64,000 bases of DNA from Arsenicicoccus bolidensis DSM 15745 (GCF_000426385.1 NZ_AUFG01000013.1:1-64000), one strand, 5' to 3'; positions 46,893 to 57,178 are shown, counted from the first letter of the stretch. The notes: generated from the letters alone by a model not told the origin. A program made the numbers and translations.

Positions 46893-48299
46893 GTGACGCA
46901 GACCAGCCATGACGAGTCGTCGGTGGACCAGCGGGGCGAGGGCGCTCCGGACGTCCCGCACGCCGAGGCCGTCGGGGACGCCGGCGCCGGACAGGGCGCG
47001 GTGGCCGAGGGGTGCCGCACCTACGTGATCGACACCTCCGTGCTCCTGTCCGACCCCCGGGCGATGCTGCGGTTCGCCGAGCACGAGGTGGTGCTCCCGG
47101 TCGTGGTCGTGACCGAGCTCGAGGCCAAGCGGCACCACCCGGAGCTCGGCTACTTCGCCCGCCAGGCGCTGCGGCTGCTCGACGACCTGCGGGTCAAGGA
47201 GGGCCGCCTGGACCACGCGGTGGCGGTCGGTGACGACGGCGGCACCCTGCGCGTCGAGCTCAACCACACCGACCCGCGCGTCCTGCCCGACGGGTTCCGT
47301 CTGGGCGACAACGACACCCGGATCCTGGCGGTGGCCAAGCACCTGTCGGACTCCGGTCGGCACGTGACGATCGTCAGCAAGGACCTGCCGATGCGGGTCA
47401 AGGCGTCCGCGGTCGGCCTGGACGCCGAGGAGTACCGCCACGAGTGGAAGGTCGACTCGGGCTGGACCGGCATCGTCGAGCTGGAGGTCGCGCCGGAGCA
47501 GCTGGACGCGCTCTACGAGAACGGCCGCGCCGAGATGCCCGAGGCCAAGGACCTGCCCGTGCACACCGGCCTGATGCTGTCCTCGGCCCGGGGCAGCGGT
47601 CTCGGCCGGGTCGGCGCCGACGGCGCGGTGCGCCAGGTGCGCGGCGACCGGGACGCGTTCGGGCTGCACGGCCGCTCCGCGGAGCAGCGGATCGCCCTGG
47701 ACCTGCTGATGGACCCGGACGTCGGCATCATCTCGCTCGGCGGTCGCGCGGGCACCGGCAAGAGCGCGCTGGCGCTGTGCGCCGGGCTCGAGGCCGTCAT
47801 GGAGCGCCGTCAGCACCGCAAGGTCATCGTCTTCCGCCCGCTCTACGCCGTCGGTGGCCAGGAGCTCGGCTACCTCCCCGGCACCGAGAACGAGAAGATG
47901 GGGCCCTGGGCGCAGGCGGTCTTCGACACCCTGGGGGCCGTCGTCTCCACCGAGGTCGTCGAGGAGGTCATCGACCGTGGCCTGCTCGAGGTGCTGCCGC
48001 TCACGCACATCCGCGGACGGTCGCTTCACGACGCGTTCGTCATCGTCGACGAGGCCCAGTCGCTCGAGCGCAACGTGCTGCTCACGGTCCTGTCCCGCAT
48101 CGGCCAGAACTCCCGCGTCGTCCTCACCCACGACGTGGCGCAGCGCGACAACCTGCGGGTCGGTCGGCACGACGGCGTCGCGGCGGTCATCGAGACCCTC
48201 AAGGGGCACCCCCTCTTTGCCCACGTCACGCTCACCCGCAGCGAGCGCAGCCCGATCGCGGCCCTCGTCACCGACCTGCTGGAGGGCCTCGAGATCTGA
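46893..48299 (+). CDS. phoH: PIN-PhoH family protein
   Basis: A 468-residue two-domain protein. The N-terminal PIN nuclease domain (about 40-200) has [12 protein letters not shown] near residue 42, TELEAKRHH, and acidic residues in [12 protein letters not shown] and [11 protein letters not shown]. The C-terminal PhoH ATPase has Walker [14 protein letters not shown] near residue 290, [16 protein letters not shown], and Walker [15 protein letters not shown] near 385. The fused form is thought to be an RNA helicase-ribonuclease. I choose GTG 46893, preceded by GGGAG, over TTG 46776, whose extra 39 residues are low-complexity. Confidence 0.93.
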   Translation: MTQTSHDESSVDQRGEGAPDVPHAEAVGDAGAGQGAVAEGCRTYVIDTSVLLSDPRAMLRFAEHEVVLPVVVVTELEAKRHHPELGYFARQALRLLDDLRVKEGRLDHAVAVGDDGGTLRVELNHTDPRVLPDGFRLGDNDTRILAVAKHLSDSGRHVTIVSKDLPMRVKASAVGLDAEEYRHEWKVDSGWTGIVELEVAPEQLDALYENGRAEMPEAKDLPVHTGLMLSSARGSGLGRVGADGAVRQVRGDRDAFGLHGRSAEQRIALDLLMDPDVGIISLGGRAGTGKSALALCAGLEAVMERRQHRKVIVFRPLYAVGGQELGYLPGTENEKMGPWAQAVFDTLGAVVSTEVVEEVIDRGLLEVLPLTHIRGRSLHDAFVIVDEAQSLERNVLLTVLSRIGQNSRVVLTHDVAQRDNLRVGRHDGVAAVIETLKGHPLFAHVTLTRSERSPIAALVTDLLEGLEI

Positions 48300-48330
48300 C
48301 AACCGTGCGGGGACGGGGCGCCACGGGGCA

Positions 48331-48355
48331 GGGGTGTTCCGCTCAAGGGAACCCC
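48331..48355 (+). terminator. Hairpin between phoH and feoA
   Basis: GGGG-tg-TTCC pairs with GGAA-CCCC across a short loop, just before the iron box. Confidence 0.4.
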
Positions 48356-48359
48356 GCAC

Positions 48360-48378
48360 TGAGGCGTGCCTAACCTCG
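48360..48378. promoter_or_regulatory. IdeR/DtxR iron box upstream of feoA
   Basis: TGAGGCGTGCCTAACCTCG matches 12 of 19 positions of the consensus TTAGGTTAGGCTAACCTAA, with an intact right half CTAACCT. It ends 4 bases before the -10 hexamer, so Fe2+-IdeR binding should block transcription of feoABC. Confidence 0.75.
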
Positions 48379-48382
48379 GGCG

Positions 48383-48388
48383 TAGCGT
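48383..48388 (+). promoter_or_regulatory. -10 hexamer TAGCGT for feoABC (leaderless)
   Basis: TAGCGT ends 7 bases before ATG 48396, directly downstream of the iron box. Confidence 0.55.
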
Positions 48389-48395
48389 GGCCCGC

Positions 48396-48647
48396 ATGAG
48401 GCCCACCGACACCCTGCAGTCCGTCCCCACGAGACGACCGGTGCGGCTGACCCTGGTCGACCTGCCGCTCGTGGCGCGACGACGCCTCGCGGAGCTGGGC
48501 CTGCGCGCCGGCGCCACCGTCGAGGTCGTCCACCGCACGGCGGGCGGCGGTCGCGTCGTGGCGGTGGCCGGCTCGCGGATCGCGCTCGACCGGGCCACGG
48601 CGCACGGCATACAGGTCCTCGTGGTCGAGGAGGCTCCGGTCGTATGA
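48396..48647 (+). CDS. feoA: Ferrous iron transport protein A
   Basis: An 83-residue SH3-like protein that assists FeoB. The family pattern is seen as VRLTLVDLPLVARRRLAELGLRAGATVEVV (about residues 15-44, read in parts) and GSRIALDRATAHGIQV near the end, the latter matching the usual G-x-x-ALR-x-x-A-x-x-I. The mRNA should be leaderless and iron-repressed through the box at 48360. Its TGA overlaps the FeoB start, coupling the two. Confidence 0.93.
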   Translation: MRPTDTLQSVPTRRPVRLTLVDLPLVARRRLAELGLRAGATVEVVHRTAGGGRVVAVAGSRIALDRATAHGIQVLVVEEAPVV

Positions 48648-50740
48648 CGCAGGCCCCGCCCCTCCCGGCCGCGCCCGGTGCCGGCGCGGCCGCCGCCGGC
48701 TCCACCACGGTCGCCCACATCACCGCGAGCAGCGTCCCGAGCTGCCACAGCGACGCAGGGGGCCCGGCCGCGGCCCCGGGCACGCCCGTCGTCGCGCTCG
48801 CGGGCTCGCCCAACGTCGGCAAGTCGACGTTGTTCAACGCGCTCACCGGCGCCCGTCGCCAGATGGGCAACTGGCCCGGGACGTCCGTCGAGGTCGGGCG
48901 CGGCGCCTGGCGGATGGGGCACGCCGCCGCGGGGGGCGGCACCGGGGGCGGGGACGAGCCCGCCGGCCCGGTCGCCGAGGTCGACCTCGTCGACCTGCCC
49001 GGCGCCTACAGCCTCGACCCCGCCTCGCCGGACGAGGAGCTCACCCGGGCGTTGCTGATCGACAAGCCTCCCGCCGAGCGCCCCGACGTGGTGGTCGTCG
49101 CGGCCGACGCGGCGCACCTGGCGCGCAGCCTCTATCTCGTGGCCCAGGTGCGCGAGCACGCCCTGAGGGTCGTGGTGGCCCTCACCATGGGCGACGTCGC
49201 CGAGCGCCGCGGGATCCACGTCGACGCCGACCGCCTTGCGGCGGCCCTGGGCGTGCCGGTCGTGGAGGTCGACCCGCGTCGGCGCACGGGGCTGGACCCT
49301 CTCGCGGAGGTCGTCGTCCAGACCCTGGCCCGGCCCGTGCCGGCGACCCGTCCTGGCGCCGCTTCCGGCATACGGCCTCGGCACCCCGACGACTCCGACG
49401 ACTCCGAGCTGATGCTCGCCGACGACCGGTTCGCGTGGGTCGAGGCCGCCGTGGAGGCTGCGGCCAGCCACAGCGGCGAGGTGAGGGTCGGGTGGACCGA
49501 CCGCGTCGACGGGATCGTGACGCACCGCGTCTGGGGACCGCTGGTCTTCCTGGCCGCCATGTGGGTCGTCTTCCAGCTCACGACGACCGTCGCCGCACCG
49601 ATGCAGGACTGGCTCGACGGCCTGTTCACCGGCCCGATCAGCGACGGCGCCGGCTGGCTGCTCGAACGGATCGGTCTGGGGGACAGCCCGGTTCGCGGCT
49701 TCGTCGTCGACGGTCTCATCGCCGGCGTCGGGATGCTCCTGACCTTCGTGCCGCTCATGGCGCTGATGTTCGCGCTGCTGTCGCTGCTCGAGGACTCGGG
49801 CTACATGGCGCGGGCCGCCGTCGTCACGGACCGGTTGATGCGGGCGATCGGCCTGCCGGGGCGGGCCTTCCTGCCGCTCGTGGTGGGGTTCGGGTGCAAC
49901 GTGCCCGCCATCGCCGCCACCCGCACGCTGCCCAACGCGCACCACCGCACCATGACCGCGCTGCTCGTGCCGCTCACCTCGTGCACCGCGCGGCTCACCG
50001 TCTACGTCCTGCTGGCCACGACCTTCTTCCCGCAGCAGGCAGGCACCGTCGTCTTCGCGATGTACCTCCTGTCGATCGTCCTCGTCGTCCTGCTCGGCCT
50101 CGCGCTGCGCTCGACCGTGTGGCGGCGCGTGGGGGACGAGCCGCTGATCCTCGACCTCCCGCCCTACCAGCTGCCGCAGCTGCGGCTCATGACCTCGCAG
50201 ACCTGGGTGCGGCTGCGCGGCTTCCTGCAGACCGCCGGCGGCATCATCGTCGCCACCGTGGTCGCGATCTGGCTGCTGCAGGCCACCCCCATGCCCGGCA
50301 AGGGGTCGTTCGGCGAGGTCCAGGCGTCGGACTCCGTCTACGCCGCCGGCGCCTCCACGATCGCCCCCGCCTTCGCGCCCGCGGGCTACGGGGAGTGGCG
50401 GACGTCGTCGGCGCTGGTCGTCGGCTTCGTCGCCAAGGAGGCCGTGATCTCCTCGTGGGCCCAGACCTATGCCGTGTCCGAGCCGGAGAGCGAGCGCGAG
50501 CCGGGTCGGCTGGGCGACGTCATCCGGGAGGACTTCGAACGCTCGTCCGGCGGCCACGGCACCGCGGCGGCGCTGGCGTTCATGGTGTTCCTGCTGGCCT
50601 ACACCCCCTGCGTCGCGACGCTCGCCGCGCAGAAGCGTGAGATCGGCTGGCGCTGGACGGTGTTCGGGATCGCGGTGCAGATGACGATGGCCTGGACGCT
50701 GTCGGTGCTCGTGTTCCAGGTCGGGCGGCTGGTCGTATGA
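48644..50740 (+). CDS. feoB: Ferrous iron transport protein B
   Basis: Membrane transporter for Fe2+ with an N-terminal GTPase, 698 residues. G1 GSPNVGKSTLFNALTG is near residue 54, preceded by a 45-residue Ala/Pro-rich extension. The G2 region has NWPGTSVEVG, G3 is DLPGAYSL, and a G4-like position reads LTMGD, where Escherichia coli has NMLD; loss of the Asn could alter nucleotide specificity. The C-terminal half has the gate motifs GYMARAAVVTDRLM and GFGCNVPAIAATRTL near residue 420, and a long set of membrane helices. It is coupled to feoA and feoC by ATGA overlaps. Confidence 0.96.
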   Translation: MTQAPPLPAAPGAGAAAAGSTTVAHITASSVPSCHSDAGGPAAAPGTPVVALAGSPNVGKSTLFNALTGARRQMGNWPGTSVEVGRGAWRMGHAAAGGGTGGGDEPAGPVAEVDLVDLPGAYSLDPASPDEELTRALLIDKPPAERPDVVVVAADAAHLARSLYLVAQVREHALRVVVALTMGDVAERRGIHVDADRLAAALGVPVVEVDPRRRTGLDPLAEVVVQTLARPVPATRPGAASGIRPRHPDDSDDSELMLADDRFAWVEAAVEAAASHSGEVRVGWTDRVDGIVTHRVWGPLVFLAAMWVVFQLTTTVAAPMQDWLDGLFTGPISDGAGWLLERIGLGDSPVRGFVVDGLIAGVGMLLTFVPLMALMFALLSLLEDSGYMARAAVVTDRLMRAIGLPGRAFLPLVVGFGCNVPAIAATRTLPNAHHRTMTALLVPLTSCTARLTVYVLLATTFFPQQAGTVVFAMYLLSIVLVVLLGLALRSTVWRRVGDEPLILDLPPYQLPQLRLMTSQTWVRLRGFLQTAGGIIVATVVAIWLLQATPMPGKGSFGEVQASDSVYAAGASTIAPAFAPAGYGEWRTSSALVVGFVAKEAVISSWAQTYAVSEPESEREPGRLGDVIREDFERSSGGHGTAAALAFMVFLLAYTPCVATLAAQKREIGWRWTVFGIAVQMTMAWTLSVLVFQVGRLVV

Positions 50741-51075
50741 CGGTCCCGGGCTCCACCTCGCCCGCCGCAAGCCCGACCGTCGCGTCGGGCGGGCCGTTGC
50801 GGCAGGTGCTGGCGGCGTTTGCGTCGGGGGCGGGATCCTTGGACGCGATCTCGCGCGCGACGGGCCTGTCGCGCCCGTCCGTCGACGCCGCCGTCGACCA
50901 CCTCGTGCGGATGGGCCGCATCGAGGCGCGCGAGCTCGCGGCGGGCTGCCCCGACGGCGGCTGCGGGTCGTGCGCCTCCGGCTCGGACGACGGCGACGCC
51001 GGCTGCGGCGCGGACGGTCCGTCGCGGCGCCGATCCGGCCCGGTCCTCGTCCAGCTGACCCTGCGCCGCCGATAG
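50737..51075 (+). CDS. feoC: FeoC-like winged-helix protein
   Basis: A 112-residue protein overlapping the feoB stop (ATGA). A helix-turn-helix reads LDAISRATGLSRPSVDAAVDHLVRMGRI (residues 34-61, read in parts), followed by a Cys-rich loop CPDGGCGSC and a later C in DAGC, as in FeoC proteins whose wing binds an Fe-S cluster. The last third is basic. Its role is probably to control FeoB stability or activity. As third gene of the iron-repressed operon it completes feoABC. Confidence 0.82.
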   Translation: MTVPGSTSPAASPTVASGGPLRQVLAAFASGAGSLDAISRATGLSRPSVDAAVDHLVRMGRIEARELAAGCPDGGCGSCASGSDDGDAGCGADGPSRRRSGPVLVQLTLRRR

Positions 51076-51118
51076 CCGGTCACTGGCGCGGCTCCTGGGG
51101 CCGGCAGCAGGCGAGGTG

Positions 51119-52099
51119 TCAGAGCTTGCGCAGGAGCACGCGGCGCACCGAGTGGTCCTCGCCCTTGGTGAGCACGAGGCTCGCGCGCCCACGTGTGGTC
51201 ACGACGTTGTCCTCGAGGTTGGGGCCGTTGATCTCCTCCCAGATCCGCAGTGCCGTGGCCCGCGCCTCGGCGTCCGACAGGTCGGCATACCGCCGGAAGT
51301 AGGACGCCGGGTCGGCGAAGGCCGTCTGCCGCAGCTTGAGGAAGCGGTCGACGTACCACTTCTTGATGTGGTCCATCCGTGCGTCGACGTAGACGGAGAA
51401 GTCGAAGAAGTCCGAGACGGCGAGGCCGAGGCGCCCGTCGCGGCGGGGCTGGGGGGCCTGCAGGACGTTGAGCCCTTCGACGATGAGCACGTCGGGCTGC
51501 TCCACGACGACCTGCTCGCCCGGGACGATGTCGTAGACGAGGTGGGAGTAGACGGGGGCCTGCACGGACGGCGCCCCGGCCTTGACGGCGGCCACGAACT
51601 TCAACAGCGCCCGCCGGTCGTAGGACTCCGGGAATCCCTTGCGGTGCATGAGGCCTCGCTCGGCGAGCACCGAGTTGGGATAGAGGAAGCCGTCGGTGGT
51701 GATCAGCTCGACCTTGGGGGTGGACGGCCACCGGCGCAGCAGGTCGCGCAGCAGGCGGGCGGTCGTGGACTTGCCGACCGCGACCGACCCGGCGACGCCG
51801 ATCACGAACGGCGTCGGCGGGGGCGTCGACTCCATCAGGAAGCTGCTGGTGACGCGGTGCAGCTGGGAGGTGGCGTCGACGTAGAAGGAGAGCAGGCGTG
51901 ACAGCGGGAGGTAGACCTCCTCGACCTCCTGCAGGTCCAGCGGCACGCCGGTGCCCTGGATGCGGGCGAGGTCGGCGGCGTCGAGCGAGAGGGGGTGCCG
52001 ATCCCGCAGCCGGGCCCACGCGGCCCGGTCCATCTCGACGTACGGGGTCGAGACCGGCGCGACGGCAGCGTTGGACGACACCCCGACATTGTGGCCCAT
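51119..52099 (-). CDS. coaA: Type I pantothenate kinase
   Basis: First step of CoA synthesis from pantothenate. Walker A is [17 protein letters not shown] near residue 108, followed by [29 protein letters not shown], and [12 protein letters not shown] with the catalytic region [10 protein letters not shown]. The last third has [12 protein letters not shown] and [11 protein letters not shown]. It has 326 residues from ATG 52099, chosen because upstream sequence is non-coding in appearance. It is divergent from glmS, 82 bases apart. Its product supplies the CoA that every phosphopantetheinyl transferase here consumes. Confidence 0.96.
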   Translation of the reverse strand: MGHNVGVSSNAAVAPVSTPYVEMDRAAWARLRDRHPLSLDAADLARIQGTGVPLDLQEVEEVYLPLSRLLSFYVDATSQLHRVTSSFLMESTPPPTPFVIGVAGSVAVGKSTTARLLRDLLRRWPSTPKVELITTDGFLYPNSVLAERGLMHRKGFPESYDRRALLKFVAAVKAGAPSVQAPVYSHLVYDIVPGEQVVVEQPDVLIVEGLNVLQAPQPRRDGRLGLAVSDFFDFSVYVDARMDHIKKWYVDRFLKLRQTAFADPASYFRRYADLSDAEARATALRIWEEINGPNLEDNVVTTRGRASLVLTKGEDHSVRRVLLRKL

Positions 52100-52168
52100 G
52101 AGCAGGTATGACGCCCCGCCGCCTCGCGCACGTGGGGGTTTCTCGCGTGGTGAGGGCCTCGAGCCGGT

Positions 52169-52174
52169 TATCGT
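52169..52174 (+). promoter_or_regulatory. -10 hexamer TATCGT for glmS (leaderless)
   Basis: TATCGT ends 7 bases before ATG 52182; there is no ribosome binding site and no glmS ribozyme. Confidence 0.55.
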
Positions 52175-52181
52175 GTGCCGC

Positions 52182-54035
52182 ATGTGTGGAATCGTGGGAT
52201 ACGTCGGCCCCCAGGTGGATGGCAAGGCTCAGCAGGTCGTCCTCGAGGGGCTGGCCCGGCTCGAGTACCGCGGCTACGACTCGGCGGGCATCGCGCTGGT
52301 CGGGCCCGACGGGGTCTCGTCGGCCAAGAAGGCCGGCAAGCTCGTCAACCTCACCACCGAGCTGGAGGCGCACCCCCTCGGGGCCGCCAGCACCGGCATC
52401 GGTCACACCCGGTGGGCGACGCACGGCGGACCCACCGACCAGAACGCCCACCCGCACCGCGGTGGCGAGGACCGCAAGATCGCGGTGGTCCACAACGGCA
52501 TCATCGAGAACTTCCACGTGCTCAAGACCCAGCTGCTCGCCGAGGGCGCGGAGTTCCTGTCCGAGACCGACACCGAGGTCGCGGCCCAGCTGCTGGCCAA
52601 GGCCTACGACGGTGACCTGACGGCGGCCATGATCGACGTGGTCAACCGCCTCGAGGGCGCGTTCACGCTGCTCGCCGTGCACGCGGACCACCCCGGCACG
52701 GTCGTCGCGGCCCGCCGCAACAGCCCGCTGGTCATCGGCCTCGGCGAGGGCGAGAACTTCCTCGGCTCCGACGTCGCCGCGTTCATCGGCTACACCAAGT
52801 CGGCCATGGAGGTCGACCAGGACCAGCTGGTCGTCATCACGCCGGAGGACGTGCAGGTCATGGGCTTCGACGGCACGCCGGCCCAGGGCAAGAGGTTCGA
52901 GGTCACCTGGGACGCCGAGGCGGCCGAGAAGGGCGGGCACTCGTCCTTCATGGAGAAGGAGATCCTCGAGCAGCCCAAGGCCATCGCCGACACCCTGCTC
53001 GGGCGCACCGACGAGGACGGCAAGCTCGTGCTCGACGAGATGAACATCGACCCCGAGCGCCTCAGGGCCATCGACAAGATCATCATCGTGGCCTGCGGCA
53101 CCGCGTTCTACTCCGGGCTGTCCGCCAAGTACGCCATCGAGCACTGGACCCGCATCCAGACCGAGGTCGAGCTGGCGCACGAGTTCCGCTACCGCGACCC
53201 GGTCGTGGACGATCGCACCCTCGTCGTCTCGATGTCCCAGTCGGGCGAGACGATGGACACCCTCATGGCGGTCAAGCACGCCAAGGACCTCGGCGCCCTC
53301 ACGGTCTCCATCTGCAACACCTACGGCGCGACCATCCCGCGCGAGTCCGACGCCGCGCTCTACACCCACGCCGGCCCCGAGATCGCCGTCGCGTCCACCA
53401 AGGCCTTCACCGCCCAGATCGCGGCCTGCTACCTGCTCGGCCTCTACCTCGCGCAGCTCCGCGGCGGCACGTATGCCGAGGACGCGCAGGCCGTCATGCG
53501 TGAGCTCGCCGAGATCCCGCAGCACGTCGACACGGTGCTGGGCTCCATGGACCGCGTCCGCGAGATCGCGCGCTTCATGTCCGACACCCGCTCGGTGCTC
53601 TTCCTGGGACGCCACGTCGGCTACCCGATCGCGCTCGAGGGCGCGCTCAAGCTCAAGGAGATCGCCTACATCCACGCCGAGGGCTTCGCGGCCGGCGAGC
53701 TCAAGCACGGCCCGATCGCCCTGATCGAGCCCGGCCAGCCGGTGTTCATCGTCATGCCCGCGCAGGACAGCCCCTACGACCTGCACGCCAAGGTCGTCTC
53801 CAACATCCAGGAGATCCGCGCCCGCGGTGCCCGCACCCTGGTCATCACGGAGGAGGGCGACGAGGCGGTCCGGCCGTTCGCCGACGAGGTCATCGAGGTG
53901 CCCCGCACCAGCGTCATGATGATGCCGCTGCTGTCGATCATCCCGCTGCAGGTCTTTGCCTGCGAGCTCGCCACCGCCAAGGGGCTGGACGTCGACCAGC
54001 CGCGCAACCTCGCCAAGTCCGTCACCGTCGAGTGA
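52182..54035 (+). CDS. glmS: Glutamine--fructose-6-phosphate aminotransferase
   Basis: Makes glucosamine 6-phosphate, the entry to UDP-GlcNAc, which glmU at the left end completes. The catalytic Cys2 follows the initiator Met (MCGIVGYVG), so the start is certain. The glutaminase domain shows [13 protein letters not shown] and [11 protein letters not shown]; two SIS domains follow, with [10 protein letters not shown] near residue 305, [11 protein letters not shown] near 350 and [15 protein letters not shown] near 485. It has 617 residues. The transcript appears leaderless. Confidence 0.98.
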   Translation: MCGIVGYVGPQVDGKAQQVVLEGLARLEYRGYDSAGIALVGPDGVSSAKKAGKLVNLTTELEAHPLGAASTGIGHTRWATHGGPTDQNAHPHRGGEDRKIAVVHNGIIENFHVLKTQLLAEGAEFLSETDTEVAAQLLAKAYDGDLTAAMIDVVNRLEGAFTLLAVHADHPGTVVAARRNSPLVIGLGEGENFLGSDVAAFIGYTKSAMEVDQDQLVVITPEDVQVMGFDGTPAQGKRFEVTWDAEAAEKGGHSSFMEKEILEQPKAIADTLLGRTDEDGKLVLDEMNIDPERLRAIDKIIIVACGTAFYSGLSAKYAIEHWTRIQTEVELAHEFRYRDPVVDDRTLVVSMSQSGETMDTLMAVKHAKDLGALTVSICNTYGATIPRESDAALYTHAGPEIAVASTKAFTAQIAACYLLGLYLAQLRGGTYAEDAQAVMRELAEIPQHVDTVLGSMDRVREIARFMSDTRSVLFLGRHVGYPIALEGALKLKEIAYIHAEGFAAGELKHGPIALIEPGQPVFIVMPAQDSPYDLHAKVVSNIQEIRARGARTLVITEEGDEAVRPFADEVIEVPRTSVMMMPLLSIIPLQVFACELATAKGLDVDQPRNLAKSVTVE

Positions 54036-54066
54036 CGGCGGGCGTCGGCATACGAGCAGGTCGTCC

Positions 54067-54417
54067 ATGATCCTGGGCGTGGGGATCGACGTCGTCGACG
54101 TCGAGCGCTTCGCGCGCACCCTCGAGCGGGCTCCCGGCCTGCTCGAGCGGTTGTTCACGCCCGAGGAGCGCGGACTGCGCACCGAGTCGACCGCCGCCCG
54201 CTTCGCCGCCAAGGAGGCACTGGCCAAGGCGCTCGGATCGCCCGGCTCGCTCAGCTGGCACGACGCGACGGTCGTGCGGGGCGAGCACGGCCGACCCTAC
54301 TGGCAGGTACGCGGCAGCGTGCAGGACCGGATGGACGACCTCGGCGTGACTAGGCTGCACCTGTCCCTGTCCCACGACGCGGGCGTGGCCTCGGCGTTCG
54401 TTATCGCCGAGAGGTGA
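54067..54417 (+). CDS. acpS: Holo-[acyl-carrier-protein] synthase
   Basis: Conventional AcpS, 116 residues, which modifies the fatty-acid acyl carrier protein with phosphopantetheine. It has [16 protein letters not shown] near residue 4 and [13 protein letters not shown] near residue 47, and ends with [18 protein letters not shown]. It starts 31 bases after glmS and precedes nnr and alr, the usual actinobacterial glmS-acpS-nnr-alr order. Compare the module A enzyme at 4446-4952, which shares the motifs but is longer. Confidence 0.96.
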   Translation: MILGVGIDVVDVERFARTLERAPGLLERLFTPEERGLRTESTAARFAAKEALAKALGSPGSLSWHDATVVRGEHGRPYWQVRGSVQDRMDDLGVTRLHLSLSHDAGVASAFVIAER

Positions 54418-54460
54418 CACCCCGGCCGGTCCCGCTCCGGCGATCGCAAGGAGGCCCGAG

Positions 54461-56011
54461 ATGATCCACGCCTGGTCGGTCGACGACGTCCGTGCCGCCG
54501 AGGAGCGTGCCATGGCGCAGCTCCCCGACGGCGAGCTGATGCAGCGGGCCGCCACCGGTCTGGCCCAGGTCGTCGCCGCGCGCCTCCCGGACGACACCAG
54601 CACGCAGCCGCTCGTGGTCGCGCTCGTCGGCGGCGGCAACAACGGCGGGGACGCCCTCTGGGCCCTCGCGCACCTCGCGGACCTGGTGGGGGAGCCGCTC
54701 GACCTGGTCGCCGTCCTCACCACCGAGACGCCGCACGAGGAGGGTCTGCGCGCAGCGCGCCGGGCCAAGGTCGAGATCCTCGACGCCACGGGCCAGGGGA
54801 GCAGGGGGCGGCGCAAGCCCGAGCCCAAGGGCCGGGCCAAGGCGGTCGAGGCCCTCGGGGTCGCCGATGTGGTCCTCGATGGCGTCCTCGGCATAGGCGG
54901 GCGGCCCGGGCTGCCCGACCTGGTCACCGAGCTCCTCGACGCCGTCGGCGACGACGCCCACGTCATCGCGGTGGACGTGCCCTCCGGCACCGACCCCATG
55001 GGCGAGCTGATCGGCGGCACAGGGGTGTTCGCCGACGAGACGGTGACCTTCGGGTGCGCCAAGCCCGTCCACGTGCTCGGCACGGCCGGCCGTTGCGGCA
55101 TGCTCACGGTGGTCGACATCGGCCTCGACCTCGACACGCTCCCCGCGGCGGAGCGGCTCGACCACGACGACGTCGCCGCGCTGTGGCCCACGCCGGGTCC
55201 CGAGGACGACAAGTACTCCCGCGGGGTGGTCGGCGTCGTGGCCGGCGGCGAGGTCTACACCGGCGCACCGCTGCTCAGCGTCACGGCCGCGGTCTGCGCG
55301 GGGGCGGGGATGGTGCGCTACGTCGGTGCCCCCGGTCCCACGCAGCTCGTCCGCGCCGAGGTCCCCGAGGCCGTGCACGGGCCCGGCCGCGTGCAGGCCT
55401 GGGTCGTCGGGCCCGGTCTCGACGCGCACCCGCACTCCTGGGACCAGCTGGGCCTCGCGCAGGTGGAGGCCGCCCGCCGAGCCCTCGACAGCGAGCTGCC
55501 CTGCCTCGTCGACGCCGGCGGGCTGGACCTGCTCGACGGCCCCCGCACCCAGGCCGGCGCCCGCACCCTGCTGACGCCCCACGCCGGCGAGCTGGCCCGC
55601 CTGCTCGCCCGTCTCGACCCCGACGCGTCCGAGCTCGACCGGGCCGGGGTCGTCGCCGAGCCGCTGCGCTGGGCCCGCCGCGCCGCCGAGCTGCTGCGAG
55701 CGACGGTGCTGCTCAAGGGATCCACCACGTATGTCGTCGCGCCCCCCGCCTCCGGCCTCGCCGTCCGGGCGCAGGCCGACGCCCCCGCGTGGGCGGGCAC
55801 GGCGGGGTCGGGCGACGTCCTCGCGGGGCTCGCCGGCACCCTGCTCGCGTCCGGGCTGGACCCCGTCGACGCCGGGTCCCTCGCCGCGCTCGTGCACGGG
55901 GTCGCCGCCCACGACGCCAACCCAGGCGGCCCGGTCCGCGCGCTCGAGATCGCCCAGCAGGTGCCTGCCACCGTCGCGCGGCTCCTCGCCCGCGCCTCGG
56001 AGGTGGGGTGA
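54461..56011 (+). CDS. nnr: Bifunctional NAD(P)H-hydrate repair enzyme
   Basis: Repairs hydrated NAD(P)H. The N-terminal epimerase domain (about 1-220) has VDDVRAAEERAMAQLPDGELM and VGGGNNGGDALWALAHL near residue 62; the C-terminal ADP/ATP-dependent dehydratase has YSRGVVGVVAGGEVYTGAP near residue 255, LTPHAGELARLL near 370 and the nucleotide-binding AGTAGSGDVLAGLAGTLLAS near 448. It has 516 residues. An inserted basic stretch (GSRGRRKPEPKGRAK) sits in the epimerase domain near residue 115. AAGGAGG precedes ATG 54461. Confidence 0.95.
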   Translation: MIHAWSVDDVRAAEERAMAQLPDGELMQRAATGLAQVVAARLPDDTSTQPLVVALVGGGNNGGDALWALAHLADLVGEPLDLVAVLTTETPHEEGLRAARRAKVEILDATGQGSRGRRKPEPKGRAKAVEALGVADVVLDGVLGIGGRPGLPDLVTELLDAVGDDAHVIAVDVPSGTDPMGELIGGTGVFADETVTFGCAKPVHVLGTAGRCGMLTVVDIGLDLDTLPAAERLDHDDVAALWPTPGPEDDKYSRGVVGVVAGGEVYTGAPLLSVTAAVCAGAGMVRYVGAPGPTQLVRAEVPEAVHGPGRVQAWVVGPGLDAHPHSWDQLGLAQVEAARRALDSELPCLVDAGGLDLLDGPRTQAGARTLLTPHAGELARLLARLDPDASELDRAGVVAEPLRWARRAAELLRATVLLKGSTTYVVAPPASGLAVRAQADAPAWAGTAGSGDVLAGLAGTLLASGLDPVDAGSLAALVHGVAAHDANPGGPVRALEIAQQVPATVARLLARASEVG

Positions 56012-56014
56012 GCG

Positions 56015-57178
56015 GTGACCGGGCAGAGCTTCGCCGGTGAGCTGCGGATCGACCTGGCGGCCATCAGCGACAACGTCCGCCGGCTCGACGAGCTCGCCGG
56101 GTCCGCCGGGGTCATGGCGGTGGTCAAGGCCGGTGGCTACGGCCACGGTCTCGTGCCGTCCGCCCTCGCCGCCCTGCGCGGCGGCGCCACCTGGCTGGGG
56201 GTCGCCCAGCTGTCCGAGGCGCTCGAGCTGCGCGCGGCCGGGCTGACCTGCCCCGTCCTGTCCTGGCTGCACGCGCCCGGGGCCGACTTCGCCGCAGCTG
56301 TGGGCCAGGACGTCGACCTCGCCGTGTCCGCGCCCTGGGGGCTCGAGGCCGTCGCCGAGGCGGCCCGCGCCGTGGGCCGCACCGCCCGCGTCCACATCAA
56401 GGTCGACACCGGCCTGGGGCGCAACGGGGTGCTGCACGGCCCCGCCCTGACCTCCCTGCTCGATCGCGCCCGGGCCCTCGAGGCCGAGGGCAGCGTGCGG
56501 GTCGTCGGGATGATGCAGCACTTCGCGTATGCCGACGCGCCCGACCACCCCGAGGTCCGGGCCCAGGTCGCGCGGTTCGACGCGGCGGTGGCCGAGGCGG
56601 AGGCCGCCGGCTCCGCGCTCGAGGTGCGCCACCTCGCCAACTCCGCTGCCACGCTGACCAACCCGTCCCTCGCCTACGACCTCGTGCGCCCCGGGCTCGC
56701 CGTCTACGGCCTGTCGCCGGTGCCGTCGCTGGGTGACCACGAGCACTACGGCCTGACGCCCGCCATGACCTGGTCCGCACCGCTGGCGCAGGTCAAGGAC
56801 GTTCCTGCGGGGCAGGGCGTCTCCTACGGCCACACCTATCGCACCGAGCGGGCCACGCGGGTCGGGATCGTGCCCGTGGGCTACGCCGACGGCGTGCCCC
56901 GGGCGGGCAGCGGCGTCGGTCCGCTGTGGGTGGCCGGCTCCCGGCACACGGTCGCCGGCCGGGTCTGCATGGACCAGCTGGTCGTCGACCTCGGTCCCGG
57001 CTCGGGCGCCCGCGAGGGTGACCCGTGCGTCCTCTTCGGCCCGGGGTCCGAGGGCGAGCCCACCGCCCAGGACTGGGCCGAGGCGACCGGCACGATCTCC
57101 TACGAGCTCATCACCCGCGTCGGCGACCGCGTGCCGCGCCGGTATGTCGGAGGTGAACCCGCGTGGCACCTGGCGTGA
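56015..57178 (+). CDS. alr: Alanine racemase
   Basis: PLP enzyme that makes D-alanine for peptidoglycan. The PLP lysine is Lys38 in AVVKAGGYGHG, where many members read VKANAYGHG. The family pattern continues with HIKVDTGLGRNGV near residue 128, VRPGLAVYGLSPVP near 226 and the catalytic tyrosine in VPVGYADGVPR near 290, then GRVCMDQLVVDLG. It has 387 residues. GTG 56015 is preceded by GGAGGTGGGG and lies 3 bases after nnr. Its 3' end overlaps the next gene by 16 bases. Confidence 0.96.
   Translation: MTGQSFAGELRIDLAAISDNVRRLDELAGSAGVMAVVKAGGYGHGLVPSALAALRGGATWLGVAQLSEALELRAAGLTCPVLSWLHAPGADFAAAVGQDVDLAVSAPWGLEAVAEAARAVGRTARVHIKVDTGLGRNGVLHGPALTSLLDRARALEAEGSVRVVGMMQHFAYADAPDHPEVRAQVARFDAAVAEAEAAGSALEVRHLANSAATLTNPSLAYDLVRPGLAVYGLSPVPSLGDHEHYGLTPAMTWSAPLAQVKDVPAGQGVSYGHTYRTERATRVGIVPVGYADGVPRAGSGVGPLWVAGSRHTVAGRVCMDQLVVDLGPGSGAREGDPCVLFGPGSEGEPTAQDWAEATGTISYELITRVGDRVPRRYVGGEPAWHLA

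Noticed and set aside
52100-52181. A glmS ribozyme before glmS
   Set aside because: Only 82 bases separate coaA and glmS, and no ribozyme core is present; the promoter sits 7 bases before the ATG.
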